The notes beneath the pieces were generated by a model. That model was not told the origin of the DNA and made no database searches. It worked only from the letters and a program-made list of their open reading frames with translations. A program made the position numbers and the translations under genes. A stretch of DNA of 64,000 nucleotides from Lagopus muta (lineage: Eukaryota; Chordata; Aves; Galliformes; Phasianidae). Below, piece by piece: positions 1 to 12,400 of this stretch (position 1 is its first letter; each line of letters opens with the position of its first letter). The stretch lies in NCBI RefSeq assembly GCF_023343835.1, contig NC_064443.1:11780001-11844000 (forward strand). The letters are read 5' to 3'.

Positions 1-1714
1 TCAGTTATTAGTGACTTAATTGAACAGTAAAGCCAAGAGAGTCTGGATTTTGGCTGACGTAACACTGCGGGCTTTTTTTTTTATATATATATGAGTATTT
101 ATTGTTTATCATTGAGGACTGGAGAAGTTTCATTCTCTAGCAGTTCTGTCCTTTCATCCAGAATAAAAACATGCATGTGCCTGTTCAGTCAAGACACCTT
201 TTTGTTTGAAAGAGGGAGTCCGAAGAATTAGTACAGGAGGGTATTTTGTGTCATTAACACAATTCCGACGCAACTTAAAGTGCTAAAATTACCTCAGTTT
301 AAATGGTTTCTAATCCATCTAACCCTGTGCCACTGGGAGCAAGAAACAAACGGAATCTAAGAGGCAGATGGCGAAAAGCTGCTATCACATAGACTAATTT
401 AGCTTCTAAATCAATAAACAGTATTGTAATATTCTAGGAAAAAAAATCCCACCCTTTAAAAGTACTTGATAAGTACAGTTTCGTACAGTTATGACAACTG
501 TTTCTTTCTATGCATATAAATCAAGCAACCAAATACTATCTGTAGCCATGGAAATATGATTAGAAATATTTATATTGGATTCTGAATGCAAAATGTCCCT
601 GTGGTAGAATTCATATTTTTAATGCCTGGTGCAATATTATTCCCAAGTGTAATGCCTGCCAGCAAGAAGCTAATAAAAATGTGAAATATAGAATACTATC
701 TTGTATTTTTTGTCTTCTAGAACTCTAATACTTAATAAAAACCCCAAAGGCTGTTTTTCAGCGCTGCAGAATAGCACAGATGCTCTGCTAGGGCTCCATT
801 CTCTTTCACTACTGACATACTTGGTTCCTTTTTGTCTTAACCAGTTGATCGAGCTGTCCTCATCACAGGAAAACAAAAGTGTTTGGAAAACGAGGCATTT
901 TGACCAACAGAGGGATGGCAAGGATTCGCACTTTCTGTAGAGATAAAGGGAACACAGCACCTAAAAATACTTGTAGCTGCATTGTTATCCCATTTTAATG
1001 ATCTATCTGATAGCTGCTTATATCTCATACGGATTTTTATATATGTAATACAAATAAGATTCTGTGTCTTTAACTATAGAGTGCTGTTTCTGATATGTTC
1101 AAGTCAAGGAACTGAGATTCTGTGTTCTTACCTAATTTCATGTAGCCATTCCTGCTTCTCTTGGCCACTGTGTCACTGTTACTTATACAATTTCTGGTTA
1201 TGTTTTAACTTAATTCTCTTGAGAGTAGAGATTCAATGTTTATTTTGACTGAATGGATCACATTCTCCCTTGAAGTTCTTGTCACAGTGGTTTCTTACCA
1301 CAGCTGCTTTGCTTCCTGAAGTGTGGAGTGTTGCTATTTGGAGATGTCAAAGAGGGATCAGGGTTCCTCAGGATGTTGCAGCCTTCTGAAGCCTGTGGCC
1401 TTGCATCTCAGCTCTCTGTCAGAAGGCCTGTTTGAAGGTATTTTCCTCTGCCCTATTTTATCTCCCCTTTTCATGCATTTTAGGGGTTCTGACTTTTGTA
1501 TTAAGACATCGTGAAAGCTTCATTCTTCTGAAAGCAGAAAAGAAAAGCTGAACTGATGAAGTGCAGCAGAACTGCTGGTAAGAAAGTATCTGTGTTGTCA
1601 CTGCATTATAATCAGTCACAAGGTGTTCCTTGCAACACTTAATTTACTAGCAAATTAATGAGGGGCCTGAATCAGCCTCACCTTTTCGTAATATCAAGTA
1701 TAATAACTAGGGAA
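1..1714. other. Intergenic, possibly including the KCTD6 3' UTR
   Basis: No coding exon was recognised on either strand. It is AT-rich with a short T-run and AT repeat near 73-92. AATAAA hexamers occur on the plus strand at 413-418 and 672-677. In human, KCTD6 lies in the opposite orientation just beyond the ACOX2 3' end, so the first several hundred bases could be its 3' UTR. That is inferred from gene order, not from sequence identity. Confidence 0.3.
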
Positions 1715-2188
1715 GCAGTATTCCAAATAGACTTTATTGCAATCAAAGATTTATCAAAAGACAGTATGAATGACTCTGTTAATGGGAAAGTAATCTTTGC
1801 AGGCAGGAGTTGACATCAGCTGTGTGTTATTCTTCATGAGCCAGAAATACTTGATTGCTGAGCAAGTTCAGAGCTCTTTTCATTCTCCAAACAAATACAT
1901 TTTCTAACATGCTTCTTGATCTACAAGAATAAGTTGTTCCTCAAAAGCAAGGACCAACGAGCAAGCAAACAACAAAAACAGGACTATTTCTGACTAGGCT
2001 GCTTCAGAACAGTGGGTACCACTCAGAGTTGTTTGGCTTCTTTCTGATTAAATGCAAATGGCTGGCTAATGATTCTGTTTCGTACTTGTCGCAATTGCAA
2101 CTGATGATTAATCTCTGATTAATAATGCTCATGCTTCATAAGTGCATTGCTGCAGAGAGCGGGTGAGACCTCACTTGGGTCACAGTCT
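1715..2188 (-). other. ACOX2: Probable ACOX2 3' untranslated region
   Basis: The stretch follows the TGA stop at 2191-2189. The first AATAAA hexamer met on the minus strand is at 1738-1733, so cleavage would be expected about 15-25 bases further on. The end is inferred from this signal only; no transcript evidence is available, and a longer UTR cannot be excluded. Confidence 0.55.
1733..1738 (-). promoter_or_regulatory. Candidate poly(A) signal AATAAA for ACOX2
   Basis: Canonical AATAAA on the minus strand, about 450 bases beyond the ACOX2 stop codon. It is the first such hexamer after the stop. Confidence 0.5.
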
Positions 2189-5100
2189 TCATAATTTCGA
2201 TAGCTTGTTGTGAAGAAGTGGCTTCAAATACTTTTCATAGGCTGGGCTTATCTGTTTGGAAAGAGAATGTGGAAGGGAATTAATGGTAGTTAAGGAGGAA
2301 GAGCAGGTTATACATTCGTTTTCCTCATCTCTGAAATGCAGAAACTAGATCATATTAAAAAAAGCCACAACAGTAACTTCAGCTATGTGCAAGGTCTCTT
2401 CCCCTGTAATGTGCACTGTCCTTCGTAACCAGTACACAATACTTCTCATCCCAAATGTGACAGCATACTATTTAACTTCAAAAAATGTGCTTCAACTGGA
2501 ACGTTTGCTAAAGGCAAGCTGTAGTATTTCAAAGGAATTGCTGATTACCACAGTAAAAATTTCACTTAAGGCAAAATGAGTTTTCAAACAGAGCAACAGC
2601 CATTTGCATCATGAGGGATTTTACTTTTCTCCACAGTATGGATGCATTAAGAAGTGAAAGTAAAATCCTAAAGACAAAGGATGAAATTGCCTAATTTAAC
2701 ATTTATTCTCTTTCTGGATGAGCATATTATTAAAAAAAAAAAAAAAGTACTGCACTTGGAAAAAGTACTGGTGAATGGAAAATATCCCACAGTTAGTGGC
2801 TTTTGCAGCCATCTAGAGTTGTTCCATAGTGTTAACCATGTAAACATGCTTTCGTTTTAGTTTACTTTGTGCAGTGTTACTTCACTGTCACACATCTAAA
2901 TCAAAACCACACTGGTCACTGGGGCTGGTCCAGCTCCCTTGCTCAAGCTGTGGTTCATTGCCATCTAGCCCACAAGCTACTTCCTGCCTGACCTAGGGCT
3001 ATAGGAGGAATAATTCGAGAATCAGGGTTCACTGTTCAGAGTGAGATAATGACAGATAAGATGTCTTACTCCAATTGCTTATATCCACATGGTTTTTCTT
3101 AGAAGAAAAGCAAACAATTTCTGTTCTGGCTCATACAGAGTTTGCCTGGCTGTAATCCAGCATCCATACCTGCTTGTTGGTCGGTGCCTTCCGAGCCCAC
3201 TCGTAAAGCCGCTGGTAGACCTGTCCATCGTAATTGCCAAGTGCAGAATTCAGGCTCTTGTCCGTGAAGTCAAAAGCATCCACTAGTGGAACAGCATCCT
3301 TCCTAAGGAGTAGATGAAAAGAAAAAAGATAAATGTGAAAGTCAGCTATGCAAGTTCCTTCGTCTGAAATGCTTGTGCCAGTTTTTCCCCTTGTCTGCAT
3401 TGCACAGGAAGCTCTGCTTTGATTCCTCAGAGACATGTTCTTTTAAAGCTCTGAGTAAAAGTCTTAAGCTTGTTACCACTTTAATTCTGTGATTAGTTCC
3501 AAATATACTTGCTTGGTCCTGTTCAACTCTTGGTTATGGTGTGTTCCTGTTTCTCTCCAGGTGACCTAAGTAGGATTTCACACACTTCTCACTTCTCTGC
3601 ATCAGAAGCTAATCTGCTCTTAACAGCAGTGAGTAGTGAAAAAGCCTTTGTGAGTGCTGTGGTAAGTTAAAACCTTAGCATATCTCAGAAGCCACGTTAG
3701 TTAGTAATGAATGGTGTTGAGCAGATGCATCTGATCTGGCTGTACTCAGAACTGTTTAGGTACCTGTTGCAAGTCAGCCATGGCAACAGAGTAGGCTATA
3801 TTAGTGCAGCTAAAGCAGACTTAGCAGTGTATAATAAGTTGTTGTAGCTGTTTCCTTTAAGTGATGTTCTGACTGGGTATTTTCCTGCTTTTGCTTTGCT
3901 GCAAATGGTGTATTCAGGTTTTCTTGCTTTATACCTCAGGATTTCATGTTACTGAACTTTAATCTAGTAATAGCATGGGAGCTGGAATCTTAAATGTATT
4001 TTGCTCTGAAAACGAGCTTTGTGTAGATGTTTTAGTCAGTTTCTAATGCTGCCAGGCAATGAAAATAAAAACTGAATGAGGTGAATTGACTGAACATGTT
4101 GCCATAGGTACAGCAGTACCATTTTATATTTAATGCACAGAGAAACTGAATAGCTGTGATCTTCTTGTGCAAGAATGGCTCACCGAATGATCCCCAGGAG
4201 CTCCAGGTATGATGCTGTGACCATGTCCATCTGAGCTCCAGTTATATATCCATCATGCAGGAAAATTCCCGCATTCGAGAAGATACCGTGTAATGCAAAC
4301 AGATCACAGAGATGTTTCATAATGTTCTGGATGCCGGCCGTGTTCTCAAGTTTTTCCACAGTCTCTACAAAGTTTTTCACAGTGATGTAGTGGCAGTGAG
4401 CCTGGAAAACAAATACAATCAACAGTGAATGCACCTCTAAACACTTTTAGTAGGCCAAGTGACGCAAACGTTCTCACAAAGAACATAAAACCTTTTCATT
4501 TCACTGGCAGTTTTCCAGCCTGTATCCCTTGTCTGCTGGTTGACTAAGCGTTCTGCTTTCATGTCTTACTAAAAGAGTAGAGGAAAGGATTGGGAGTGTA
4601 AGCAGTCAATGCTGGTATGTGTAAACTCAAGAAATCATGGCAGTACTTCACATAGTTTTGATGAATACCCCAAAGATTTTTTTACATGATGGAAATGCAT
4701 TGGAATGTGCTTGTGTCAATCTCTACCAAGTGAACTTTGGTTATATATAGCAGAAGAAAAATCTCTCTGTTGGGCTTATGGTACATTGGAGTCAGTGGCT
4801 ATATGGCTTCAGCTCTGAAAACATCATCAGTGGAAGGACAATCCAACTTACCTCTTGTTTTTGCTGTTTTAAGTAAACTGATGATTTCTGGGTCAGACAC
4901 TGGCAGTATCTGCTCACTTACAGAAATACTAAGCTCAGCACAGCCTAGCTCCAGAGTGAAACAAGATGACTCCACCTGTTTGTGGGGGTGACTCTTGTTG
5001 TGCTGATACTCCTCCGAGTGGGTAGTGGTGTTGGTGTCTGCACGGCTTCATTCCTCTGCTCTACATTTCTCCTCCCAGCTGTGGGTGTATGCAAGGCACA

Positions 5101-6401
5101 CCTGCACTGCAGCGTGGTCAAGCAGCGTGGAGGTCAGCGCAGACTGCAGAACCTGCCTGAGAAGCTGGGAGTCTACTCAAGCAATTAAAATCTGTGGAGA
5201 CTGCAGCAAAGCCATCACTGGTGTCTGAGCCACCTGGCTGAAAGCTGGCAGGCTTTTGTTCATAGAGCTGCCAGGGCAGCAGTGAGTCTCCAGAAAAAGC
5301 AAACAGAGTAGAAAGCAAATACAGAAGCACCCCAAGAAAGCAGCAGGCTGTCATGGTTTTAAAGCTATGGTGGAGACAAGATTTTGTTACTTTCCCTGAA
5401 GTATCCAAGAAGCAGTGGGGGCCCAGATCCCCTCTCTGTGTATTAAGCTCTTTGGAAATAGTTTCCTTCTAAAGAGCCTTGCTTCTCCTCCTCTTCTTCT
5501 GCTTTCTTTTTTTTTTAATTTTCTTTCTGTTAGGCTTACAGCATTGATGCTTGCTGCTTCCACTGAGTCTGTGTAATTGAAAATCAGGAGTGACACAGCA
5601 GACAGGTGATCACAAATAACGCTGTTACTGAGAACTTGTAGTACCAGCTCACTTTCTCATTGAGTTCTTGTTCGAAAAGATTGACTGTGCTTATGAGCAT
5701 GATAGAATCAATACTTCTAATAGTTTTGAAACAGTTTCACTTTTTTTTGCTGAGAAAATTTGGCTCATCAAAGACTTCATCTTATTGACTTAGTAGAAGG
5801 TGGCTGTTCTCTCAGGCACCTTCCCAGTATGGAATCATCTAGATGGTATTGCTGCATTTAGGTATGTGTAGGGTTCCTCCTTCCCTTGGGGGACTGCTTT
5901 CTTAGTCCATTTAGGTTAGGGTTGGTTCTGGCTGAAGCCTAGGTTACAACAAGATGTTTTTCATTAAACACTGAATGAGGCTGAAATAATCCATGGATCT
6001 GTTTCAAAATCTTACCCTCCTCAGTTTAGGAAGGAAGGGAGACTTCCACCATAATTGCAGTCAAATTGCACATAACCACATTAAAAAAGAATTTTGCTTC
6101 CTGGAGTTACTGAAGTATTAGTGATGTTGGCTTTCCTTTATATTTAGGGCCCTTCTACCCTCTTGCTTTCTTTTCTGCTCAGTTCTATATTAACTCCTTG
6201 TTTTGGCAAACTAATACTGTTGTCCTGATCCTATTTCAGCTGAAAGAGAGCAGATTGCCTATCTATCTATGTGAACTAGGAACTGCTTTTAGGTCTCTTA
6301 TTTGACTTTACTACTTTGATTTCTTCCAGCAGTAATTAAGACTGCACTTATCACCACTCTTAATTATTATCCCCACTTTTATCTTTCCTTGTGAGAGCAT
6401 A

Positions 6402-6448
<47 letters not shown>

Positions 6449-9400
6449 CATGTTTCACCCTTACGATGGTTCTTCCAGCTTTTAGAAGGACGGCACTGGG
6501 GAGGCTTTCATCTGAAAGCCAGAAATACAGGCTGCTTGTAAAAAAGATGAGCATTAGCTGGAGATGGTATGCTGTGATTGCAGGCTGTGGAAGGTGCTGG
6601 TGGCAGCTTTTTGTTTCTATCCTTTAGCTTCTACCTGGCCTAGTCTGATAGCCAAGTCTTCAGATCAGGAGTTGTTTCCTAGTATGATTTTCTACCGTGC
6701 AGACCATGGTGGGGCCCTGATCTTTGTGGTGTCCCTTGTATGTGGACACACATCATTAAAAAAGCGATGAGATGTTTTTAGGCTAATTGTGCTGTTTCCA
6801 TTGCATACTGTATCCTAACAACAAATGTCAGATGAGCACAAAAACGTTGCTAACCTTTGCAGCCTGTACCAGCTGCACTGTGCATTGGTTCCACGCTTCG
6901 TGCCTTTCGACTCCTGACTGAATCAAGTCCTGTAGTTTAGCTGCTGTGCTGCTTATCAGTCTGGAAAATTGGAAACAAAATCCAAAACACATCTGAATAA
7001 ATATAGCAGTCCACAATGCACTCGTTTCATACTCAGACTTGTGTGAGATCACATGGCAAAATGGCGTTTTGATATTTAAAGTTGGCTCAGTATGATGGAA
7101 CTCTTATGGAAAACCAAAGTACAGATCAGGCAGAAGCACCCACACCATTCAAGTACTAAGGGATTTCTGCCTTCAGCTTCCATTATAGTTTATTAGAGGC
7201 CTCTAGAGTTTTTCTTAGGTTTTGCTTAAGGAGAGCTTGCAAAACAAAAGGAACCAATAGTAATATTAGACTGATGTTACATTGTTTTACTTTCTTTCTA
7301 AACAGAGCTTTCACCAAAGCTTTCAGAATAATGGCTCTCCTTGTTGTCACTGTGACTGACTGCAGAACTGTGCATCTGTTTACCTGGTCTTCAGAGATGA
7401 CACCTCTATGATCCATAATTCTTACCAGACCATATTCACTGCCAATCTTAATTGTGTTGAATAGTTGAACGAGTAGCTGAGAAACTACAGATGGAATGAA
7501 AGGCTCTGTGATTGCTGTGTTATTAATTGAACACAAACATCATTCTCTCAGGCAAGGGAGATTTTAACTTGTTGTATAGAATGGCACAAAGTCCAATTGC
7601 CTAAAGGTTGGCAACTCGCTAATGTGATCTGGGATTTACTTGAACAGTGTCATCAGCTTTGTATAGAATCAGCTCTCTGTGGAATACAGTTTTTATGTAG
7701 CATATGGCTTACGAACGTTTGATGTTCTGAATATGAAAGTTTCCTATTAAACATCTGCCATGGCTATTAATCCTATGGGAGGGGTTAAGTCTCGCTTTCT
7801 GGGAATAGATGGTTCCAATTCTTATGGAATTTATTTTACTTCTCTTTAAAGCAAGGAAGAAGCTGAGCTCTTCATGTATTTCACTGACCTGATTGCTGCA
7901 TGTTGATAGGCCTCTGTGTAAATGTCCGGGCTGAGGAAATCCAACTTGTCCTTGGCAGGACACTTCCCGGGTTTCATTGCAGCCAGATAAGTGACAGATG
8001 GTGGCACGGGCTGGCTGGCACTAGCTGCTGTGAAGCACTTAATCAAGAACCTGGGAAGAGTGTAAAAATCAGATCAGGCCACGCTGATGATCTCCATAGC
8101 AAACAGCCAAGCTAGAAGTGAGGTGGGACCTCCCTGGGTTGGGTGGGAAATAGTCAGGTGCAGCCTATCCCATCAGCAGCCCCAAATGGACTAAGTGATG
8201 AGCTGTTGTTTTGCATGCTATTTATAGTAGCCTGATCTGTGATGGGTCTTGGATACTTTGTCTGCTGCATTTAATGCTACAGAAATCTGTAGTGATGAAC
8301 TTTTAGGATGGAATTTCTCAAGAAGAGGTGATAACAAGTGCAGAAGTGTATGCATACGTGCACAGAGGGATGTTGTAGCACCTTGGGCTGTGGGAAGTAT
8401 GCTGGTTTTCTCCTTCTAGTAAAAGCACACATTATTAAAAGCTAAAGCAGATGTGGTTTCTTTCTCCTGGATTTCATCTACTATGGATAATCATTCATTT
8501 GGTGTTCCTGAAGCATGACTCACCTAGAATCAAATCCAGCAACTATGCTTTCTCTGAATTAAAGTTACTTACTTCACCAATATCACATAAAGTCTGTTGC
8601 TTAGAAAAAAGAAACTGCAGGACTTGCATAGCAACACTTTTGCTGCACTGCTGGACAAAGAGGAAAATTAGTTTATGCAGAACAGCACCTGCCTGTGTCC
8701 CCAAAACCTGAAATAGAAGAGAGTCCAATTCCCACACACTTTGTGCCTACTAGACAGAAAACTTGAATGGGTTATGGCTTGAGTTGTATTTTTAGAAGGT
8801 GCTATGAGAAAGGAGTAGCTGGTTTTACTGGTTTTGGAGCAGAAGAGGTAGAAGTTGAATAAATTAAGGGGCAAGCTTTCAGCTGAATGAATTTGAATTG
8901 TTACCTGGCAGTTTGCAGGAGCAAGATGGTGTTTTCCCCTTCATAAATACAAGAGGCAAGTATTTTAGTGTACAAGGAAGGCAGTCCACTCAACAAAGAG
9001 TAACCGTGTCCCCCGCATGCCCTGAGGCAAATCTCCAGTCCTGATGTGCAGAACTGAGTAACCATGGCTTTAAAGCCTGAAGAAAATGCATGAAGCTGTT
9101 TTAAAAAAAAAAAAAAGAAAAAAAGGAAGAAAAACACAGTATGAATGATGAAAACATTCTAAAGCAATCCTCTGAGTATGCTCCTAGGCATGAGATCTTC
9201 CTTTGCCTGCCAGTGCAGCACCCAGTTCCCATGCTGGCCTTTGGTTTCTGCTGGGATGCCACGCAGCCCTGTGTTGGGCATGGTGTGGTTGGCTTACACG
9301 TTTTTGGGTTTCTCTAAAGCAGCCGTGGCTTTGGCTGTCTTTGTTCAAAACATGTTTTTACTTTAGGCTTTCAGTTGCCAACTCTTATGCTGTCTACGTA

Positions 9401-12400
9401 AAAAGCTTTGGTTTTGGCTCAGAAGTGAATATTTGCACGTGTTTGTAGATGAAGTTGTGAAATACAGCTTTGCCACACCAGCTATTGGGAACACAGGCTT
9501 TATCAGGCAAACAGGCTTTTCAAGGACATCTCACTCTGCAATAGCTCCCAAAGCCAAAAATTTGGGGTGGTACAACAGATGCTGTTGCTGAGTGGTTGCG
9601 GGCCTGGGACAAGGATGCTAGTTGATCTTTAAGGCTGCTTTCAAACCAAGCCATTCTGATTCTAAGGTGTTTGATCTTTTAGCACTTCAGCCCATTACCT
9701 AGTGGTGAGAGCAATGACTGTCCAGTTATTAAATTACATTGAGAATTAGGGATGGGAAGAGGAGCATTACATGCAGAATAGCTGTGGGAGCTGATCCCAT
9801 GGCGGCTCACCTCTGGCAGCGAGTCGAAATTCCTCCCCTGGATCTGTCTGTAACCCCTGTTGAACAGCTCATGTAGGTAGTTGTTGATAAAATGGAAGGC
9901 ATAGGCTGCTGCTAACTGAGGCAGCAACTTCTCTTGCTGGGTCTGGTAGTCAAGGATTTTTGCTTCTTCTTCCCTGCTGGGAGATAAGCAATGAAGTATG
10001 GAAAGTGTGGACACAGGCACGGCTACTGGTAGTTCACCTGAACTGCATTTTTCATTACCAAGAAGCAGTAAGTGAAAATGGATCCGGTCTGGTTTGTCTC
10101 CCTGCTCCCCGTCCCCTCCAGCTCACAAAGCTGGCAGACAAGCCTGACTAGGAAAACAGTCATTTTTCTGCTGTGTTGGTGAACTGGGCTGTCAGGCCAG
10201 AAAAAGTTCCGCACCATTGGTCAGTACAGAGGGCAGACAGGGACTGTGTGAGAGGAAGAGGAGGAAAGTCTGTCAGGGCAGCAAGCTGGAAGGTGGTGTA
10301 GCTGAGGCGGTGGCACTGCACCCTGAAAAGCTCTTGTTTTTCAAACTGGCTCCTCTGGTCAGCAAGGAGAGTGGCAGCCCCAGCTGATGCTCCTGCAAGG
10401 CGGGCAGAGGCAGCTGTGCTCTGACACTGCTTCCTGTTCAATGTGAAATGGAAATGACAAGGTTATAATTAAGCCTCTCTTAACAGCTGCACCTACACTT
10501 GTTTTATTTTGTTTTGTCAGCAGCTTTAATTTTTTGAGCCAAGTAGAAAACAGAAAAGCTTCTTGCAGCTAGAATTACTTTTTGAATGTAGAGTTTGGTT
10601 AAAAATGTACAGCTCTCTGCTGGGTCAGTGTCTGAGTTTCTTTGAAAACACTTCAATCTAAATTATTTTAAGCTTTCTAAGCTTTTTATTTTATGTTCTT
10701 TACCTTTTCTGCTGTGTTCAATATACTTGGGGCTTCAACTGATGATACGAGTTGTTATAACTCAGCATGCTGTGCTCTTGTGTTTGGTTTGCACTAGAAA
10801 CAAGCTGTGTTGTCATGAGGATCTCCCTGCTTTTGGAAGCAGATTTAAGAGGGAATTTAAAAAATCTATTCAAATGCAAGTATCTAAAAATTACAGAGAT
10901 TCTTACCAGACCAAGAAAATTTACTGTTGCAAAATCAACTATGGATGTTGGAAGCTGTTTTAATGTTGCATCCATTAGTAAGACAGAATTAGAGTTCAGT
11001 AACTTGTCTGTTCTGACTGGGCAGTTCTGGGCAGGCTGGTTAAGGAGAGCCAGTTGTGTGTGTGAATTGCTGAGCTGTTCAGTGAGACAAGGAAATAAGC
11101 CAAAGATGTGCTGAAAGGTAAGCTGAAAAGTGGAAATACAGACTGGTGAACACAGTGTCAGGTCCCTCCCCAGCGCTGCAGACTTGTGTGGCATTACCCA
11201 GGATTCAACTTGGACTGGCGGCGAACCACAGAGTATCTGATGGCAATGGTGCATGCTTTCATTAGAGGTAGAATAACTTCGTCTGAAATGAGGGAAACGC
11301 GTACTGAAGTCATGGTGAAATAGTTAATCTTCTGTGACCCACGCCTTATATAGGTGCCATCTGGCTGAACCTAGAATAGAGAGAGGATTTTAGATGTCGT
11401 CTTTTGATGGTGCAGCTTCTCCCTACAGAGAGATGTGTAATCTCTATGCATAGTGTACGATTAACATTGAAATGCTGCACTGAGTGCAGGGCTAAGTATT
11501 CCCTTGTGTGATGGATGGAACCGATTTGTTTGAAGAGACAAACTCGTTCTGCTTTTTACTTAGGTATCTTCTGCCATCTCATAACCTTTGAATATGGAAT
11601 TCTAGCTGCACATTTTCATTTAGGATTTGGATAACTTCTATCCTTGATAAAACTTCAGAGACTTGCATACACCTCAAAGGGAGACTTTTGTCCTAAATTT
11701 AAGCAGGTCCCAGTTGTCTCTGTGGCTTGTGATGAGATTCTGACCAGGCAATCTGTGATTTGAACACCTTATGTACCTCACAAAACTTGTTCAGCATGTT
11801 CTCTCGGGGGATGCGCACATTCTTCAGCATCAGGTAGCCATTATCAATGTGCTCAAAATTCATTTTAGGACCAATGTCTCCTGCAATTACACCTGCAGCA
11901 CGAGAAAACACAGCCTATTTACTCCGCTTGGCCCCTTTTCTCCCCATTTTGCATTGGATTTGGGATCTCAAGGGAAGGGCATATTCAGCTCTGCTTCCCC
12001 AGCATGGATGATGCTGCCAGAGAGATGCAACAGTGTCTGGAAGCATTTACCTGGGCACAGTGAATGGTCCTGAAGGCTGCGGATCTGCACAATGAAGGGA
12101 TGCACACCGTAGCACTTCCCATGGATGTAGAGCTGGGCAAAGGCCACGGTGTGGGTTGCTGACCTTCCCACTGTGAGAAGAGAAACAGTCATGTTCCCTT
12201 AGGACTAGGCACCGTGCAAATGCTTCATAGCAGTTAATGCTGATGTGTATTGGGTATTGCTGGTGCCTGGGTCAGGGTGGGTGTGATCAACAGGTGCTGG
12301 GAACTGGAGAATGCCTAAATCTGCATTCTGAGCTGCTCTTGGCTCTAAGGACGCAGCAGGTGAGCATCTGATCCAGCTACCAATGACTGACTGAACTGAA

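Noticed and set aside
6407-6447. Poly(A) run read as the tail of a processed pseudogene
   Set aside because: No recognisable gene sequence upstream and no target-site duplication were seen.
8543-8737. Minus-strand frame in ACOX2 intron 9, considered as an extra exon
   Set aside because: Joining exon 9 (ends 8905) directly to exon 10 (starts 8050) restores the family sequence with matching phase, so no exon is needed here.
10718-11254. 178-codon minus-strand open frame
   Set aside because: It runs through the end of ACOX2 exon 7 in a different frame and into the intron; the true exon ends at 11198 with a GT donor.
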